Shown piece after piece: positions 37,922 to 46,300 of a DNA stretch of 64,000 nucleotides. Numbering within the stretch: the first letter of the stretch is position 1; the number at the start of each line of letters is the position of its first letter. The notes under the pieces are model-generated. The model did no database searches and was not told the origin of the DNA. It saw nothing but the letters and a program-made list of their open reading frames with translations. A program made the position numbers and the translations under genes. Origin of the DNA: Mycoplana rhizolycopersici (GTDB taxonomy: Bacteria > Pseudomonadota > Alphaproteobacteria > Rhizobiales > Rhizobiaceae); NCBI RefSeq assembly GCF_013378445.1, contig NZ_JABXYK010000009.1:186001-250000 (forward strand). Reading direction: 5' to 3'.

Positions 37922-38436
37922 GCCACGCGCCTTCGGCTGCTTCATCGACCTGGGCACCGGGTTGTTCGATCATAGCGGGCCGAAACTGTCCCGCCTGGCC
38001 GAGCTAAAACCAGCCCGCATAACGATAGCGGACCTCTTTTGGCCGCTACCGTAAAGCTTGCAAATATCGGTATGCGCCCAACAAAAGAGGTATGCGGGTG
38101 CCAGAGCTTTCCTACGTCAAGGATTAGAAGCGACCGGAGACAGCGCTAGACCGGCGCCACATTCCGGATAGCCATCACCGTTCATACGTCCAAATTCCGA
38201 TCGCACATCAGAAACGGTATTGATCTTAACCGTCTGGAAGAAACGGCGACGCGTGAAGCTTGGAAGTGCAGAGATTGGCTGGCGACATCACCGTTCCACA
38301 TCCGTCAGGAGGCTGTATCCGCGCCTGTCGTTAGCGATCCAGCCTGCCGACATTCACCGACACCGCGGTTGCGCGCCGTACTTCGAACCGGGAGGGTTAA
38401 AGGATGGACAACAAGCCTCAGCGAGCGAACCTCTAG
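37922..38436. other. Spacer between acetyltransferase and GT4-like genes
   Basis: About 500 bases without a supported gene, between divergent genes. It contains the interrupted inverted repeat 38015-38099 and two copies of GGTATGCG (38070 and 38090). Divergent promoters are expected but not resolved. Confidence 0.5.
38015..38099. repeat. Long interrupted inverted repeat with two GGTATGCG copies
   Basis: The right arm CAAAAGAGGTATGCGGG (38083-38099) is matched on the left by CCCGCAT (38015-38021) and ACCTCTTTTG (38033-38042), separated by 11 extra bases. A smaller inverted repeat, TAGCGG/CCGCTA (38027-38032 and 38044-38049), overlaps the left arm. GGTATGCG occurs at 38070-38077 and 38090-38097, exactly 20 bp apart. 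Confidence 0.65.
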
Positions 38437-40179
38437 ATGTCGGAGAATCTCGCGCTCGCTCCCAAACGACGCCTTCCGACGGCAGATTTGCCAGGAGCAC
38501 CCGACCCTGAGATCAACGCTGCGTTCATTCGGAGCAACAGCGACGCTTACGAATGGCTGGTCCAGGCCATTCAGGCAAACATGGGCACAGTGTCCGCCGA
38601 AGAGACACTGAAGAAAATCGAAGACGCGGCGCGCTTCGCCGGAGACTACCACACGGGCAGGTTCTGCGACGGCGCCATAGAGAATCTGGCTCTGCAGATC
38701 GGGCGCAGCCTGGATGATCAGTTCGCAGAATCGGAATTCGGCGTGCGCCGACATCCCGATAGCCCGCGCCGCGTACTTCATGTGAGCCACCGCGTCCTTG
38801 GTGTCGGGGGACATACGCGAACCATTCTGCACTGGACGCGCGCGGATAAGAGTTCCATCCACTCTCTTTTGCTGCTGAACCAGGGAGATGTGGAGGTTCC
38901 ATCTTGGCTGGACGAGGCGATTAGGGACGGCGGTGGGCAGGTCCGTTCACTGCCCTCAGCAATTCCTCTCTTGCAAAAGGCGGTTGCCCTGCGGGACCAT
39001 GCCAGAACCAACGCGGATCTCGTCATTCTTCATCATTTTGCATCGGACATCGTTCCGACCGTCGCCTTTGCAGGCCGGAACAACCCGCCGGTGGCCGTGT
39101 CCAATCACGCCGATCATCTGTTCTGGCTCGGAAGTTCGGTTATCGACATCGCCATAAATTCGCGCAGCGCGTCATCGTCGCTGTCGCGCGGCAGACGTCA
39201 GATCTCTCGAAATGTCGTCCTACCGCTGCCGCTTGTCGACGACAGTGCAGATATTCGGAGAGCAGACGCGAGGGCCAAACTGGGAATTCCGGATGACGAA
39301 CTTGTGATCCTGACGATTGCGCGGGCGGAGAAGTTCCGCCCCTGCCCGCCCTACGACTTCTTCGCCACCGTTGCCAGGATTCTGGATCGCGCCCCGCAGA
39401 CCAGGCTGTATGTGGTGGGCGAGACGCTTGAAGGCATGCTTCCCCTGCTCAGCACCCAACCGCACCCCAATGTTCATTTCGTGGGATCCGTTGAGAACCA
39501 CGCGGAGTATCGCGCTGCCGCCGATCTCTATCTTGAGAGCTTTCCCTTCGGGTCACTCACCGCACTGTTGGAGGCGACCCTGTCGAAACTACCCGTCGTA
39601 CCCGCCTATGCACCTCTGCATCCGCTGCTGGTTTCCACCGACGACGCTCTCGAAACCGGGCTTCTCAATCCCAAAAGCGAGGAGGAATACATCGAGCGGG
39701 CATTGCATTTGCTTCAAGATTCCGAGCTGCGCCGATCGGAGGGAGAAATACTTCGAAAACTTGTCCTCGCCGATCACGTCGCGGATGGCTGGATGCGACG
39801 GCTCCGCGACGTCTATCGGGAGACCGACCGGTTGCGCCACGCCCCACACCCAATCGTGCCAGCGTCCTGTATCGTTGAGGAGGGTGACATGGAGTTGAGT
39901 ATGTGGCAGGCAGTATCCCGCCGCAAAGCGGTCCGAGACGATCCCCTGCGCGAGGAGCAGCATGCGTTGCTGCATGCAGTCACCGCTCATGCATTCGTCG
40001 AGAACTATGCTGGAGTGCGAAGCATCGTGAGTCGCTCACTTTGGCGCGCGCCGCTACAGCGATTTTCCTGGCATCTGTTGGCAATCGGGCTGCGAAAGCA
40101 CGCTGGTGGAGTGAAACGGCGCCTATGGAGCGTGTTTCGAAGCGGACGGCATGCGCCGTCGAATGATCGAAAGGCGTAA
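38437..40179 (+). CDS. GT-B-fold glycosyltransferase (GT4-like)
   Basis: 580 residues. A 110-residue helical N-terminus is followed by RVLHVSHRVLGVGGHTRTIL, typical of the N-terminal Rossmann domain of GT4 enzymes. The C-terminal domain has DDELVILTIARAEKFRPCPP, RLYVVGETLEG and YLESFPFGSLTALLEATLSK, the last being the E-x7-E nucleotide-sugar site. About 110 extra residues follow the GT domain. Acceptor and donor unknown. ATG 38437 has only a weak ribosome binding site. Base composition is slightly lower in GC than the genes around it. Confidence 0.82.
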   Translation: MSENLALAPKRRLPTADLPGAPDPEINAAFIRSNSDAYEWLVQAIQANMGTVSAEETLKKIEDAARFAGDYHTGRFCDGAIENLALQIGRSLDDQFAESEFGVRRHPDSPRRVLHVSHRVLGVGGHTRTILHWTRADKSSIHSLLLLNQGDVEVPSWLDEAIRDGGGQVRSLPSAIPLLQKAVALRDHARTNADLVILHHFASDIVPTVAFAGRNNPPVAVSNHADHLFWLGSSVIDIAINSRSASSSLSRGRRQISRNVVLPLPLVDDSADIRRADARAKLGIPDDELVILTIARAEKFRPCPPYDFFATVARILDRAPQTRLYVVGETLEGMLPLLSTQPHPNVHFVGSVENHAEYRAAADLYLESFPFGSLTALLEATLSKLPVVPAYAPLHPLLVSTDDALETGLLNPKSEEEYIERALHLLQDSELRRSEGEILRKLVLADHVADGWMRRLRDVYRETDRLRHAPHPIVPASCIVEEGDMELSMWQAVSRRKAVRDDPLREEQHALLHAVTAHAFVENYAGVRSIVSRSLWRAPLQRFSWHLLAIGLRKHAGGVKRRLWSVFRSGRHAPSNDRKA

Positions 40180-40202
40180 AGCCGCGTCACCAACCGCTGA
40201 CA

Positions 40203-40220
40203 CGCATACCAACCCTTTAG
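40203..40220 (-). promoter_or_regulatory. Copy of the GGTATGCG motif before the GT8 gene
   Basis: Minus strand CTAAAGGGTTGGTATGCG, in the 77-base spacer between two glycosyltransferase genes. It resembles the motif in other spacers of this locus. Confidence 0.4.
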
Positions 40221-40256
40221 CGTAACATGGTCAACTTGCCGACAAACATGGTCTGA

Positions 40257-41366
40257 ATGAGAATAGTTGCGAAGTTTGGAAACGCGCATCACGTCGCCTC
40301 CCGGGTCTGTGACGGAAACCAAGAAATGGATGCTTATAACGTGCGAGCGGGCGGCCGAACTGTAGATGCGGGCGCTGTTGAAGATCGGCGGATAGGGCCG
40401 CTCCTGCTAGCCGCAGATTCCGCCTTTTCCGTTCCATTGGCGACGTCGCTTCGGTCTCTTGCGGAGAGATCGCCGCTTTCATGGCCGCTGGAAGTCCATG
40501 TCCTCTACGACGGCATCAACGAGGAAGCCAGAAGGAAGATCGCTGCCTCCTTTCCGCTCGGCTCGATGGTTCTTCACTGGCACCAATTCGACCTGTCAGA
40601 ACTTGTACGCGGATATTCGACTCTATCCCACGTCTCAAAGATGACCTATGCACGGCTCGTTTTGCCTCGACTGCTCCCGGAAGACTGCCAAAAGGCGCTC
40701 TATCTGGATGGCGACATCCTGGCATTCGACGACCTGTGGCAGCTATGGAGCACCGACCTCGAAGGCGCCGTTCTGGGCGCCGTCACCGATCGATGCCTCG
40801 ATCCAACGGGACACGCGGGACTGCCGCGCGTCAAACGCTACTTCAATGCCGGCGTTCTCCTGATGGATCTACGAAAGTGGCGCAGCGAGAGGATTTCCGA
40901 GCGTGCATTCGACTATCTGGATCGTCATCCGCATACCCCATATTGCGACCAGGATGCGCTGAATGCAGCGTGCGATGGCCGATGGAAACAGCTCGACATG
41001 CGATGGAATTACCAATGCGGCCCGCTGGAAGAAATCGAAGGCAAGGCACAAAGCGGCGCGTTGTCCATCATCCACTTCGTGACGCCGGTTAAGCCCTGGC
41101 AGCCCGGCAACCTAAGTCCGAACGTCGCCTTCTATAACAGCTTCCGCGGACGAACTCGCTTCGTCCGCACACGGAGCGAATACGTGAAGCATGTTCTCAA
41201 GCGGACGGGCTACCAACTTCTCGAAAAATCGCCCACGCTTCGGATTTTCTGGCATAGGACGAAGGCCGTGGCTTTCTGGGCCGGCTCCATTCTTGCCAAG
41301 CCGAAATCGGGTAGACGCTCCAAGACCGGCCACAAGCGCACCCACGATCCGATGGGGCAAAGCTGA
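40257..41366 (+). CDS. Family 8 glycosyltransferase
   Basis: 369 residues. GPLLLAADSAFSVPLATSLR opens the GT-A domain; KALYLDGDILAFDDLWQLWS carries the DXD metal motif; RVKRYFNAGVLLMDLRKWR and YCDQDALNAACDGRWKQLD are classic GT8 (glycogenin/LgtC-like) motifs, and SIIHFVTPVKPWQPG the C-terminal one. Likely a retaining glucosyl- or galactosyltransferase adding to the repeat unit. The start could also be Met24 at 40326. A GT2 gene follows after four bases. Confidence 0.88.
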   Translation: MRIVAKFGNAHHVASRVCDGNQEMDAYNVRAGGRTVDAGAVEDRRIGPLLLAADSAFSVPLATSLRSLAERSPLSWPLEVHVLYDGINEEARRKIAASFPLGSMVLHWHQFDLSELVRGYSTLSHVSKMTYARLVLPRLLPEDCQKALYLDGDILAFDDLWQLWSTDLEGAVLGAVTDRCLDPTGHAGLPRVKRYFNAGVLLMDLRKWRSERISERAFDYLDRHPHTPYCDQDALNAACDGRWKQLDMRWNYQCGPLEEIEGKAQSGALSIIHFVTPVKPWQPGNLSPNVAFYNSFRGRTRFVRTRSEYVKHVLKRTGYQLLEKSPTLRIFWHRTKAVAFWAGSILAKPKSGRRSKTGHKRTHDPMGQS

Positions 41367-41370
41367 CCGC

Positions 41371-42291
41371 ATGTCCACGACACGCAGCGCCCCGCTCATC
41401 TCCGTCATCATCCCGACGTTCAACCGGCGGCGCTTCGTACCGGATGCCGTGGAAAGCGTTCTTCAGCAGGGCGTCGAGAGTACAGAGGTCGTCGTCGTCG
41501 ACGACGGCTCGTCCGACGACACGCGGGAACTGTTCCGCAACCCACGCCCCGGTGTGCGTTATGTCTACCAAGACAATGGCGGCGTCAGTGCTGCGCGAAA
41601 TCGCGGCGTCGCGGAGAGCAGGGGGAGACTGATCTCGTTTCTTGACAGCGACGACGTGTGGGCGCCCGGCAAGCTCCGCGCCCAGCTCGGCCTCGTGACG
41701 TCAAACACGGTCGTCAGTTTCCAGGGCGTCGCATGGTTCGCGGAGCGCGCCGAGGACGAACCGATGCTATCGCAGCCACAGACGCTGAAATGGCCAAGGA
41801 CCGGCACAGACGGCTTCGTCCACGCGCCCATGCAGGACGTCGCCGAGGGGCGCTATTTCCATCTGGGAACGCTGCTCTGCACGCGAGAAGCCTTCATGGA
41901 CGTCGGATGGTTCGACCCGGGCCTATGTCTTGGCGAAGACGAGGACTGGTTCAGCCGCGCATCACTGAAAAAGCGGTTCCACTATACGCCCGAACCGTTC
42001 CTCCGACGGCGCTTTCACGGCGACCAGACAAATCTCGACAGCGAAAGGTCGATCAACAGCCTCGTCACTGTGTTCTCCCGCATGGTGGCGAGAACTGCGG
42101 ACCTGGATCCGAAGGCGCAGCGCGCGGCCAGCCGGCGGCTTGCCGCCAAGCTGTCGCAGCTTTCGAACTGCCTCATGATCCAGAACCGGAGGAAGGAAGC
42201 GGTCGAGGCCATGTCGCGGGCCTATATGTTGACACCCTTCAATCTGGCGAGGCTCGCCAAGATGACGATGATCATGGCAAAGCCCTTCTGA
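41371..42291 (+). CDS. Family 2 glycosyltransferase
   Basis: 306 residues. ISVIIPTFNRRRFVPDAVES, EVVVVDDGSSDDTRELFRN, NGGVSAARNRGVAESRGRLI and SFLDSDDVWAPGKLRAQL (DXD) define GT2. LGEDEDWFSRASLKKRF holds the likely catalytic base. ATG 41371 is four bases after the GT8 stop, so they are co-transcribed; the extended frame upstream overlaps that gene and is rejected. The stop codon lies at the edge of a perfect 22-bp inverted repeat. Confidence 0.88.
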   Translation: MSTTRSAPLISVIIPTFNRRRFVPDAVESVLQQGVESTEVVVVDDGSSDDTRELFRNPRPGVRYVYQDNGGVSAARNRGVAESRGRLISFLDSDDVWAPGKLRAQLGLVTSNTVVSFQGVAWFAERAEDEPMLSQPQTLKWPRTGTDGFVHAPMQDVAEGRYFHLGTLLCTREAFMDVGWFDPGLCLGEDEDWFSRASLKKRFHYTPEPFLRRRFHGDQTNLDSERSINSLVTVFSRMVARTADLDPKAQRAASRRLAAKLSQLSNCLMIQNRRKEAVEAMSRAYMLTPFNLARLAKMTMIMAKPF

Positions 42292-42349
42292 TACCAAGTC
42301 TCGATGATAGGAGCCGGTCATATCGGTTCCTATCATCGAGACTTGGTAT
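42291..42349. repeat. Perfect 22-bp inverted repeat at the end of the GT2 gene
   Basis: The left arm starts ATACCAAGTCTCGATG at 42291 and spans 22 bases to 42312; the exact reverse complement is at 42328-42349. The 15-base centre can pair further with one or two wobble pairs. The last base of the stop codon is the first base of the repeat. No U-tract follows. Confidence 0.9.
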
Positions 42350-42381
42350 GAGACAGCGGCCCGGTGTCACATGCAACGAAA

Positions 42382-42406
42382 CCCCGGGCGATGTTCTCGC
42401 CCGGGG
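42382..42406. terminator. Terminator between GT2 and RTX beta-helix genes
   Basis: CCCCGGGCG (42382-42390) pairs with CGCCCGGGG (42398-42406); the plus strand continues TCTTCATTTC and the minus strand TTTCGTT. It separates convergent genes. Confidence 0.75.
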
Positions 42407-42443
42407 TCTTCATTTCATGGAATTCACTGCGCAATGAAGCGCA

Positions 42444-44597
42444 TCAGAACAGCCAGATGTCGTCCGCGGTCAGATTGTAGCCGTTGTCTAGGACAGCGAC
42501 CTTCAGCTGTGCGGCAGAACCGGTGCCATCCTTGTCGAAGTACAGCGTGTCGCTGGCCTTGTCGAAGATGAAGCGGTCACTGCTGTCATGCGCCTTGGTG
42601 CCGGCATGGAACGCGCTGTCCTTCAGGGCACCCGTGGGACCGGAAGACACATCGAAGTATATCAGGTCGTTCGAGCCGAAGTCGGTGATGTGGTCCGGCT
42701 GATCCGCCTTCAGGCTTGCCTGCTTGAAGACGAACTTGTCGGCACCGCTGCCACCGGTCAGCTTGTCGTAGCCTGAGCCGCCGACGAGCGTATCGTTGCC
42801 CTTGCCGCCGTTGATCACGTCATTGCCAGCACCACCGAAGAGGCCGTTGTTGCCGGAATTGCCGATGATCTTGTTCGACAGCACATTTCCGGTGCCCATC
42901 AGGTTGAGCGTACCGGTCAGCTGCAGGCTTTCGACATGCGCGCCGAGCTTGTAGTCGGCACCGGACTTGACGAGATCGCGTCCACCGCCGGCATACTCGA
43001 CGACGACGTCCTTGGAGTTGTTGACTCCGTAGATGTCGTTGCCCTTGCCACCGATCATCTTGTCGATGCCGCGGCCGCCATTGATGACGTTGCGGCCGCT
43101 ATTGCCTTCAAGCGTGTCGTTGTGGCTGGAACCGGTCAGGTTTTCGATGCCGGTCAGCGTATCGCCCTGGGCATGCCCACCGGTTCCCTTCCCCGTCTTC
43201 AGGCTGACATCGACACCCTTGGACGAGCCCGCATAGGTTGCCGTGTCGATGCCGGACCCGCCATTGATGACGTCGGCGCCGGCACCGCCCTTGATGATGT
43301 CATTACCGCCGAGGCCGTTATAGGTCTCGCTGCCGCCGTTCGCCTGACCGGAGGACGGCATGACGTCGTTGCCCGACGAGCCGTCATAGACCGAGGACGG
43401 GGTCGGCTCTTCATCAAGGCCGGTATTGCCGTACATCACGGGCGAGTTGCCGTAGAGGGCATAGTCGCCCCAGTAGCCGCCGCCGACCTGGTTGTTGGTG
43501 ATGCGGATCGAGGCATCATCAACCGGACCGCCGGAGAAGCTGTCGTCGAGATAGACGGTGTAGCCGCCGCCGACCAGGCGGTTGCCATCGACGGTGATGT
43601 TGGACAGGCCGCCGAAGTAGTTGTCCAGCATGATGGCAGACGTCTGGGTGTGATCGACGATAACCGTGTTCCCGGTGATCTCGATGTTGCTGCCGCTGTT
43701 CACCTCGATGCCGTCATAGTGCGGCGATCCGGTGTTCAGCAGACTGTGGATGTAGTTGCCGGTGATCTTCGAATTGCCGTCAACCGTGATGCCGTTTTCG
43801 ACACCCGAGATATCGTTGCGCAGGAAAGTGCCCTGGCCGTAGATACCGTTGCTCGTGGTGCCGGTGCCATCGATCTCGCTGTCCTGCAGCGTGAAGCCGG
43901 TGGCGCCGGTTGCAACCTGCACGGCATGGTAGGCGCTGGCGACCACCTTGACGTTCTTCATGGTGACGTTGTCGGCCTGGATCACCACGTTGCCGTGGAT
44001 TTCCATATTGCTGATGACGGCGTTATCCTGCGTCACCACATAGGTGCCGTTGTACTTCGTCAGCGACGTGCCGGCCGGGATGCCGGTGTTGTTGGCGTTC
44101 GGGAAGCCGCTGGAAGCGGCGGCGGCACTGGAGGACGTCGCAGCTGCGGCAGAGGCCGAAGCGCTCTTGGCCGAGCTTGCAACGCTTGCCGACGTCGTAT
44201 CAGCGGCCGTGCTCGCCACCTCGACCGCGTCGGTCGACGTGTCGGTCGCCGGGTCGAGTTCGACTGTCGTGTCGGAAGTCAGAGACTTGGTCGACAACGT
44301 CGAATCGGTGGAACCGTCCTTTACGGTCTTTTCGTCTGCAGGCCGCAGACGGGTTTCATCAGTTGCCTTGATCGAGCGGGTATCCATGTACCCGCCAAGA
44401 TCATCTTCATGATCCGTGATCTTTGAAAGTCTAGCGAAGACGTCTTCGATCGACTGAGCCGCAGTCTGGCTATTTTCGTTGATGGCATTGCCGAGGAGAT
44501 CGACATGCTCGGTCCCGAGCACGGTTTCAGCCTTGAACCCGGCTTTGGTTACATCGCGAATTTTGCTTGTCACTGCTTCTTTTGCCTTTCTCCCCAC
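42444..44597 (-). CDS. Parallel beta-helix protein with RTX repeats (type I secreted)
   Basis: 717 residues. About 1-60 is helical; 90-163 is Ser/Ala/Thr-rich linker; 164-393 is a right-handed beta-helix (ISNMEIHGNVVIQADNVTMK, GFTLQDSEIDG, NNQVGGGYWGDYALYG); 405-620 carries RTX nonapeptides (GGSGIDTATYAG, GGAGNDVINGGKGNDTLVGG), which bind calcium; the C-terminus ADDIWLF fits a type I secretion signal. The layout recalls AlgE-type mannuronan epimerases and RTX glycanases, but no catalytic motif is recognisable. The beta-helix part is clearly related to the protein at 46301. GTG 44597 or GTG 44573 may be the start. No HlyB/D-type transporter lies in the window. Confidence 0.85.
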   Translation of the reverse strand: MGRKAKEAVTSKIRDVTKAGFKAETVLGTEHVDLLGNAINENSQTAAQSIEDVFARLSKITDHEDDLGGYMDTRSIKATDETRLRPADEKTVKDGSTDSTLSTKSLTSDTTVELDPATDTSTDAVEVASTAADTTSASVASSAKSASASAAAATSSSAAAASSGFPNANNTGIPAGTSLTKYNGTYVVTQDNAVISNMEIHGNVVIQADNVTMKNVKVVASAYHAVQVATGATGFTLQDSEIDGTGTTSNGIYGQGTFLRNDISGVENGITVDGNSKITGNYIHSLLNTGSPHYDGIEVNSGSNIEITGNTVIVDHTQTSAIMLDNYFGGLSNITVDGNRLVGGGYTVYLDDSFSGGPVDDASIRITNNQVGGGYWGDYALYGNSPVMYGNTGLDEEPTPSSVYDGSSGNDVMPSSGQANGGSETYNGLGGNDIIKGGAGADVINGGSGIDTATYAGSSKGVDVSLKTGKGTGGHAQGDTLTGIENLTGSSHNDTLEGNSGRNVINGGRGIDKMIGGKGNDIYGVNNSKDVVVEYAGGGRDLVKSGADYKLGAHVESLQLTGTLNLMGTGNVLSNKIIGNSGNNGLFGGAGNDVINGGKGNDTLVGGSGYDKLTGGSGADKFVFKQASLKADQPDHITDFGSNDLIYFDVSSGPTGALKDSAFHAGTKAHDSSDRFIFDKASDTLYFDKDGTGSAAQLKVAVLDNGYNLTADDIWLF

Positions 44598-45242
44598 CCT
44601 GAACCCTTTGGAGATGGTGGTAGTGCTTCGTGCGGAGCCGGTTAATAGTTATTGTTAATCCGGCGTTACGGCGGCGACTTTTAGTGCACGTTTTCGAGGG
44701 AGGCAACAGTATGAGGGCAGTAACACGCCCCTTCAGGCAGCCTCATTGCTGCCACATTATCTGCGCGAATCGTGTATTTATTTTTGAATTATTTGCAAGA
44801 ATCGGAATTGCCAAAATTGAGGCAAGAATTCGATGACTATGCTATGCGAAACCTCCCATCGAGGGCTTCACCATGGGTACGATGCATTGAAATGATTTAC
44901 ATATTTCTAAAATAACAATTGCAAAATATATGGAAATGCGCGCCTGAGGTGAGACACGAAAAAAAATTGTGAATATCGCAAATTTGCAATCTTTGGGGGA
45001 CGATTTCCCTCAACTCAATCGCTATACCGCCGGGAAGCTGCCAGAACTGCGCGAAAATGAGCGAATCACAATCGCGCTTGCGCGGCTTTGATTGAACTAT
45101 TCGAGCGAAACGACCATTGCCGGCGTTTGTGAAGGCCGCATTCCCGGCGCCGCGAAGCCTGATATGGCGTATGGGCGGCCGAAGTCCCGACAGGCAACGT
45201 GCAAGAAAAGCCGTTAAGCCTATTCAGGAGCCTGATCATGCG
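44598..45242. other. AT-rich spacer upstream of the RTX gene
   Basis: About 650 bases with markedly higher AT content than the surroundings. The RTX gene promoter should lie here. A 41-codon frame at 44711-44836 has GGAGG upstream but no recognisable product and is not called. Confidence 0.5.
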
Positions 45243-45272
45243 AAAAGGCCACGTATCTGAATACGCGGCCTT
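45243..45272 (-). terminator. Terminator of the SAM methyltransferase gene
   Basis: AAGGCC-A-CGTAT (45245-45256) pairs with ATACG-C-GGCCTT (45261-45272), with one wobble pair on the minus-strand RNA, around four bases; TTTT follows on the minus strand. It lies 27 bases after the stop codon. Confidence 0.8.
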
Positions 45273-45298
45273 CGCCTGTGCGGCGTGCTGTAGCAAGA

Positions 45299-46024
45299 TT
45301 ACTGTCCCTGTATCGCTTTCTGCTTCACCAACAGACGACGAAGGCTGGGGTAACGCCGGCCGACCGACTTTCGAACGCGCCGGACTTCATCACCTACCTG
45401 AAGGGCGACACGCGTTGGCATCGGCGCAAAGGAATAGTCCATGCGACGGCAGAAGGCCTGCTCGGTCCAATCCTGCTGACCGGGTTCCGTCAGCAGCGTG
45501 AAGACCGCCGCGCGGGAATCCAGCACCTCCTCGAGCCTCCAGGCTGGATCCGTGCGCATGAACCTGTAAGCGACCGAGACCGCGGGAATGGGAATGTCAT
45601 CCAGAAGCAGGCAACCGCCAACCTTCAGCGCGCGCGTGACATAGTGCCAGTCCACGAGTGGATAGGGGAAGTGATGCGCGCCGTCGATGAATGCGACATC
45701 CAGGGACCGGTCCTTGCAGAGATCGGGAAGGACGTCGTCGGAGAAGCCCACAGCGAACTTCAGCCTGCTGCGATCGATGCCGTTGGCGTCGCAATAGGCA
45801 AGAACCCTCTCGTGCTCGCGGGGATCCGGGCTGAGGACGGTATGGTCACAGCCGATGGAGGCGAAGACGACGGTCGACACGCCGCAGCCGACCTCCAGCG
45901 TCCGGTCGGTCGGTTTAACCTTGTCCCGGATATACCGGAGCATCCCCACCGTGCAGTCCCAGCGGGCGTCTCCCCCCATGTGAAAGGAAGGCCTGTCCTG
46001 CAATAGCTTTTCGACAATCGACAT
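45299..46024 (-). CDS. Class I SAM-dependent methyltransferase (Methyltransf_24 type)
   Basis: 241 residues. RTLEVGCGVSTVVFASIG is motif I (SAM binding), HTVLSPDPREHERVLAYC motif II, LDVAFIDGAHHFPYPLVDW the post-II region and GGCLLLDDIPIPAVSVAY further support for the TylF/CmcI-like group. These enzymes methylate sugar or small-molecule hydroxyls, so methylation of the polysaccharide repeat unit is plausible. ATG 46024 follows GAGAGGACAGGAC. It is divergent from the secreted beta-helix gene. Confidence 0.87.
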   Translation of the reverse strand: MSIVEKLLQDRPSFHMGGDARWDCTVGMLRYIRDKVKPTDRTLEVGCGVSTVVFASIGCDHTVLSPDPREHERVLAYCDANGIDRSRLKFAVGFSDDVLPDLCKDRSLDVAFIDGAHHFPYPLVDWHYVTRALKVGGCLLLDDIPIPAVSVAYRFMRTDPAWRLEEVLDSRAAVFTLLTEPGQQDWTEQAFCRRMDYSFAPMPTRVALQVGDEVRRVRKSVGRRYPSLRRLLVKQKAIQGQ

Positions 46025-46156
46025 GTCCTGTCCTCTCTGGCGACGCGGCAATGCCAGAACGCTATCGGAAAGCAGCAACGGGTACCATTCATCGAACAGG
46101 GGGGTTCAAATGCGCTTTTCGTGAAGTCGCGGTCGAATGTTTCCGGCAAATGCAGA

Positions 46157-46174
46157 CCCTTTGGGTGCATCCCC
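46157..46174 (+). promoter_or_regulatory. CCCTTTGGGTGCATCCCC motif
   Basis: In the spacer between the methyltransferase and beta-helix genes, 127 bases before the latter. Resembles the motif at 51404. Confidence 0.35.
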
Positions 46175-46300
46175 CCATCGCAAGTCGTAGGCTTGCCTAA
46201 CGCAACTGCGTTCGTTGCCTGCAAAGAGGCTGCAGGCTTAGACTGGGGTTGAGATGAGGCGGCCACACAAGGCAAGGCTGTTCGCTCCGGGGGACTTTCC

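Noticed and set aside
42840-43390. Repeated Gly/Asp-coding DNA as a possible tandem-repeat array or CRISPR
   Set aside because: The periodicity is explained by RTX nonapeptide coding; repeats are degenerate at DNA level and have no spacers.
42936-44426. 496-codon plus-strand frame opposite the RTX gene
   Set aside because: It is the complement of repetitive Gly/Asp codons of the RTX and beta-helix region, not an independent gene.
44604-44612. CCCTTTGGA before the RTX gene as another copy of the locus motif
   Set aside because: It overlaps the probable ribosome binding site of the gene on the other strand, so resemblance is explained by that.
44711-44836. 41-codon frame with GGAGG upstream
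   Set aside because: No recognisable product, odd His/Cys/Phe composition, and it lies in an AT-rich spacer; support is insufficient.
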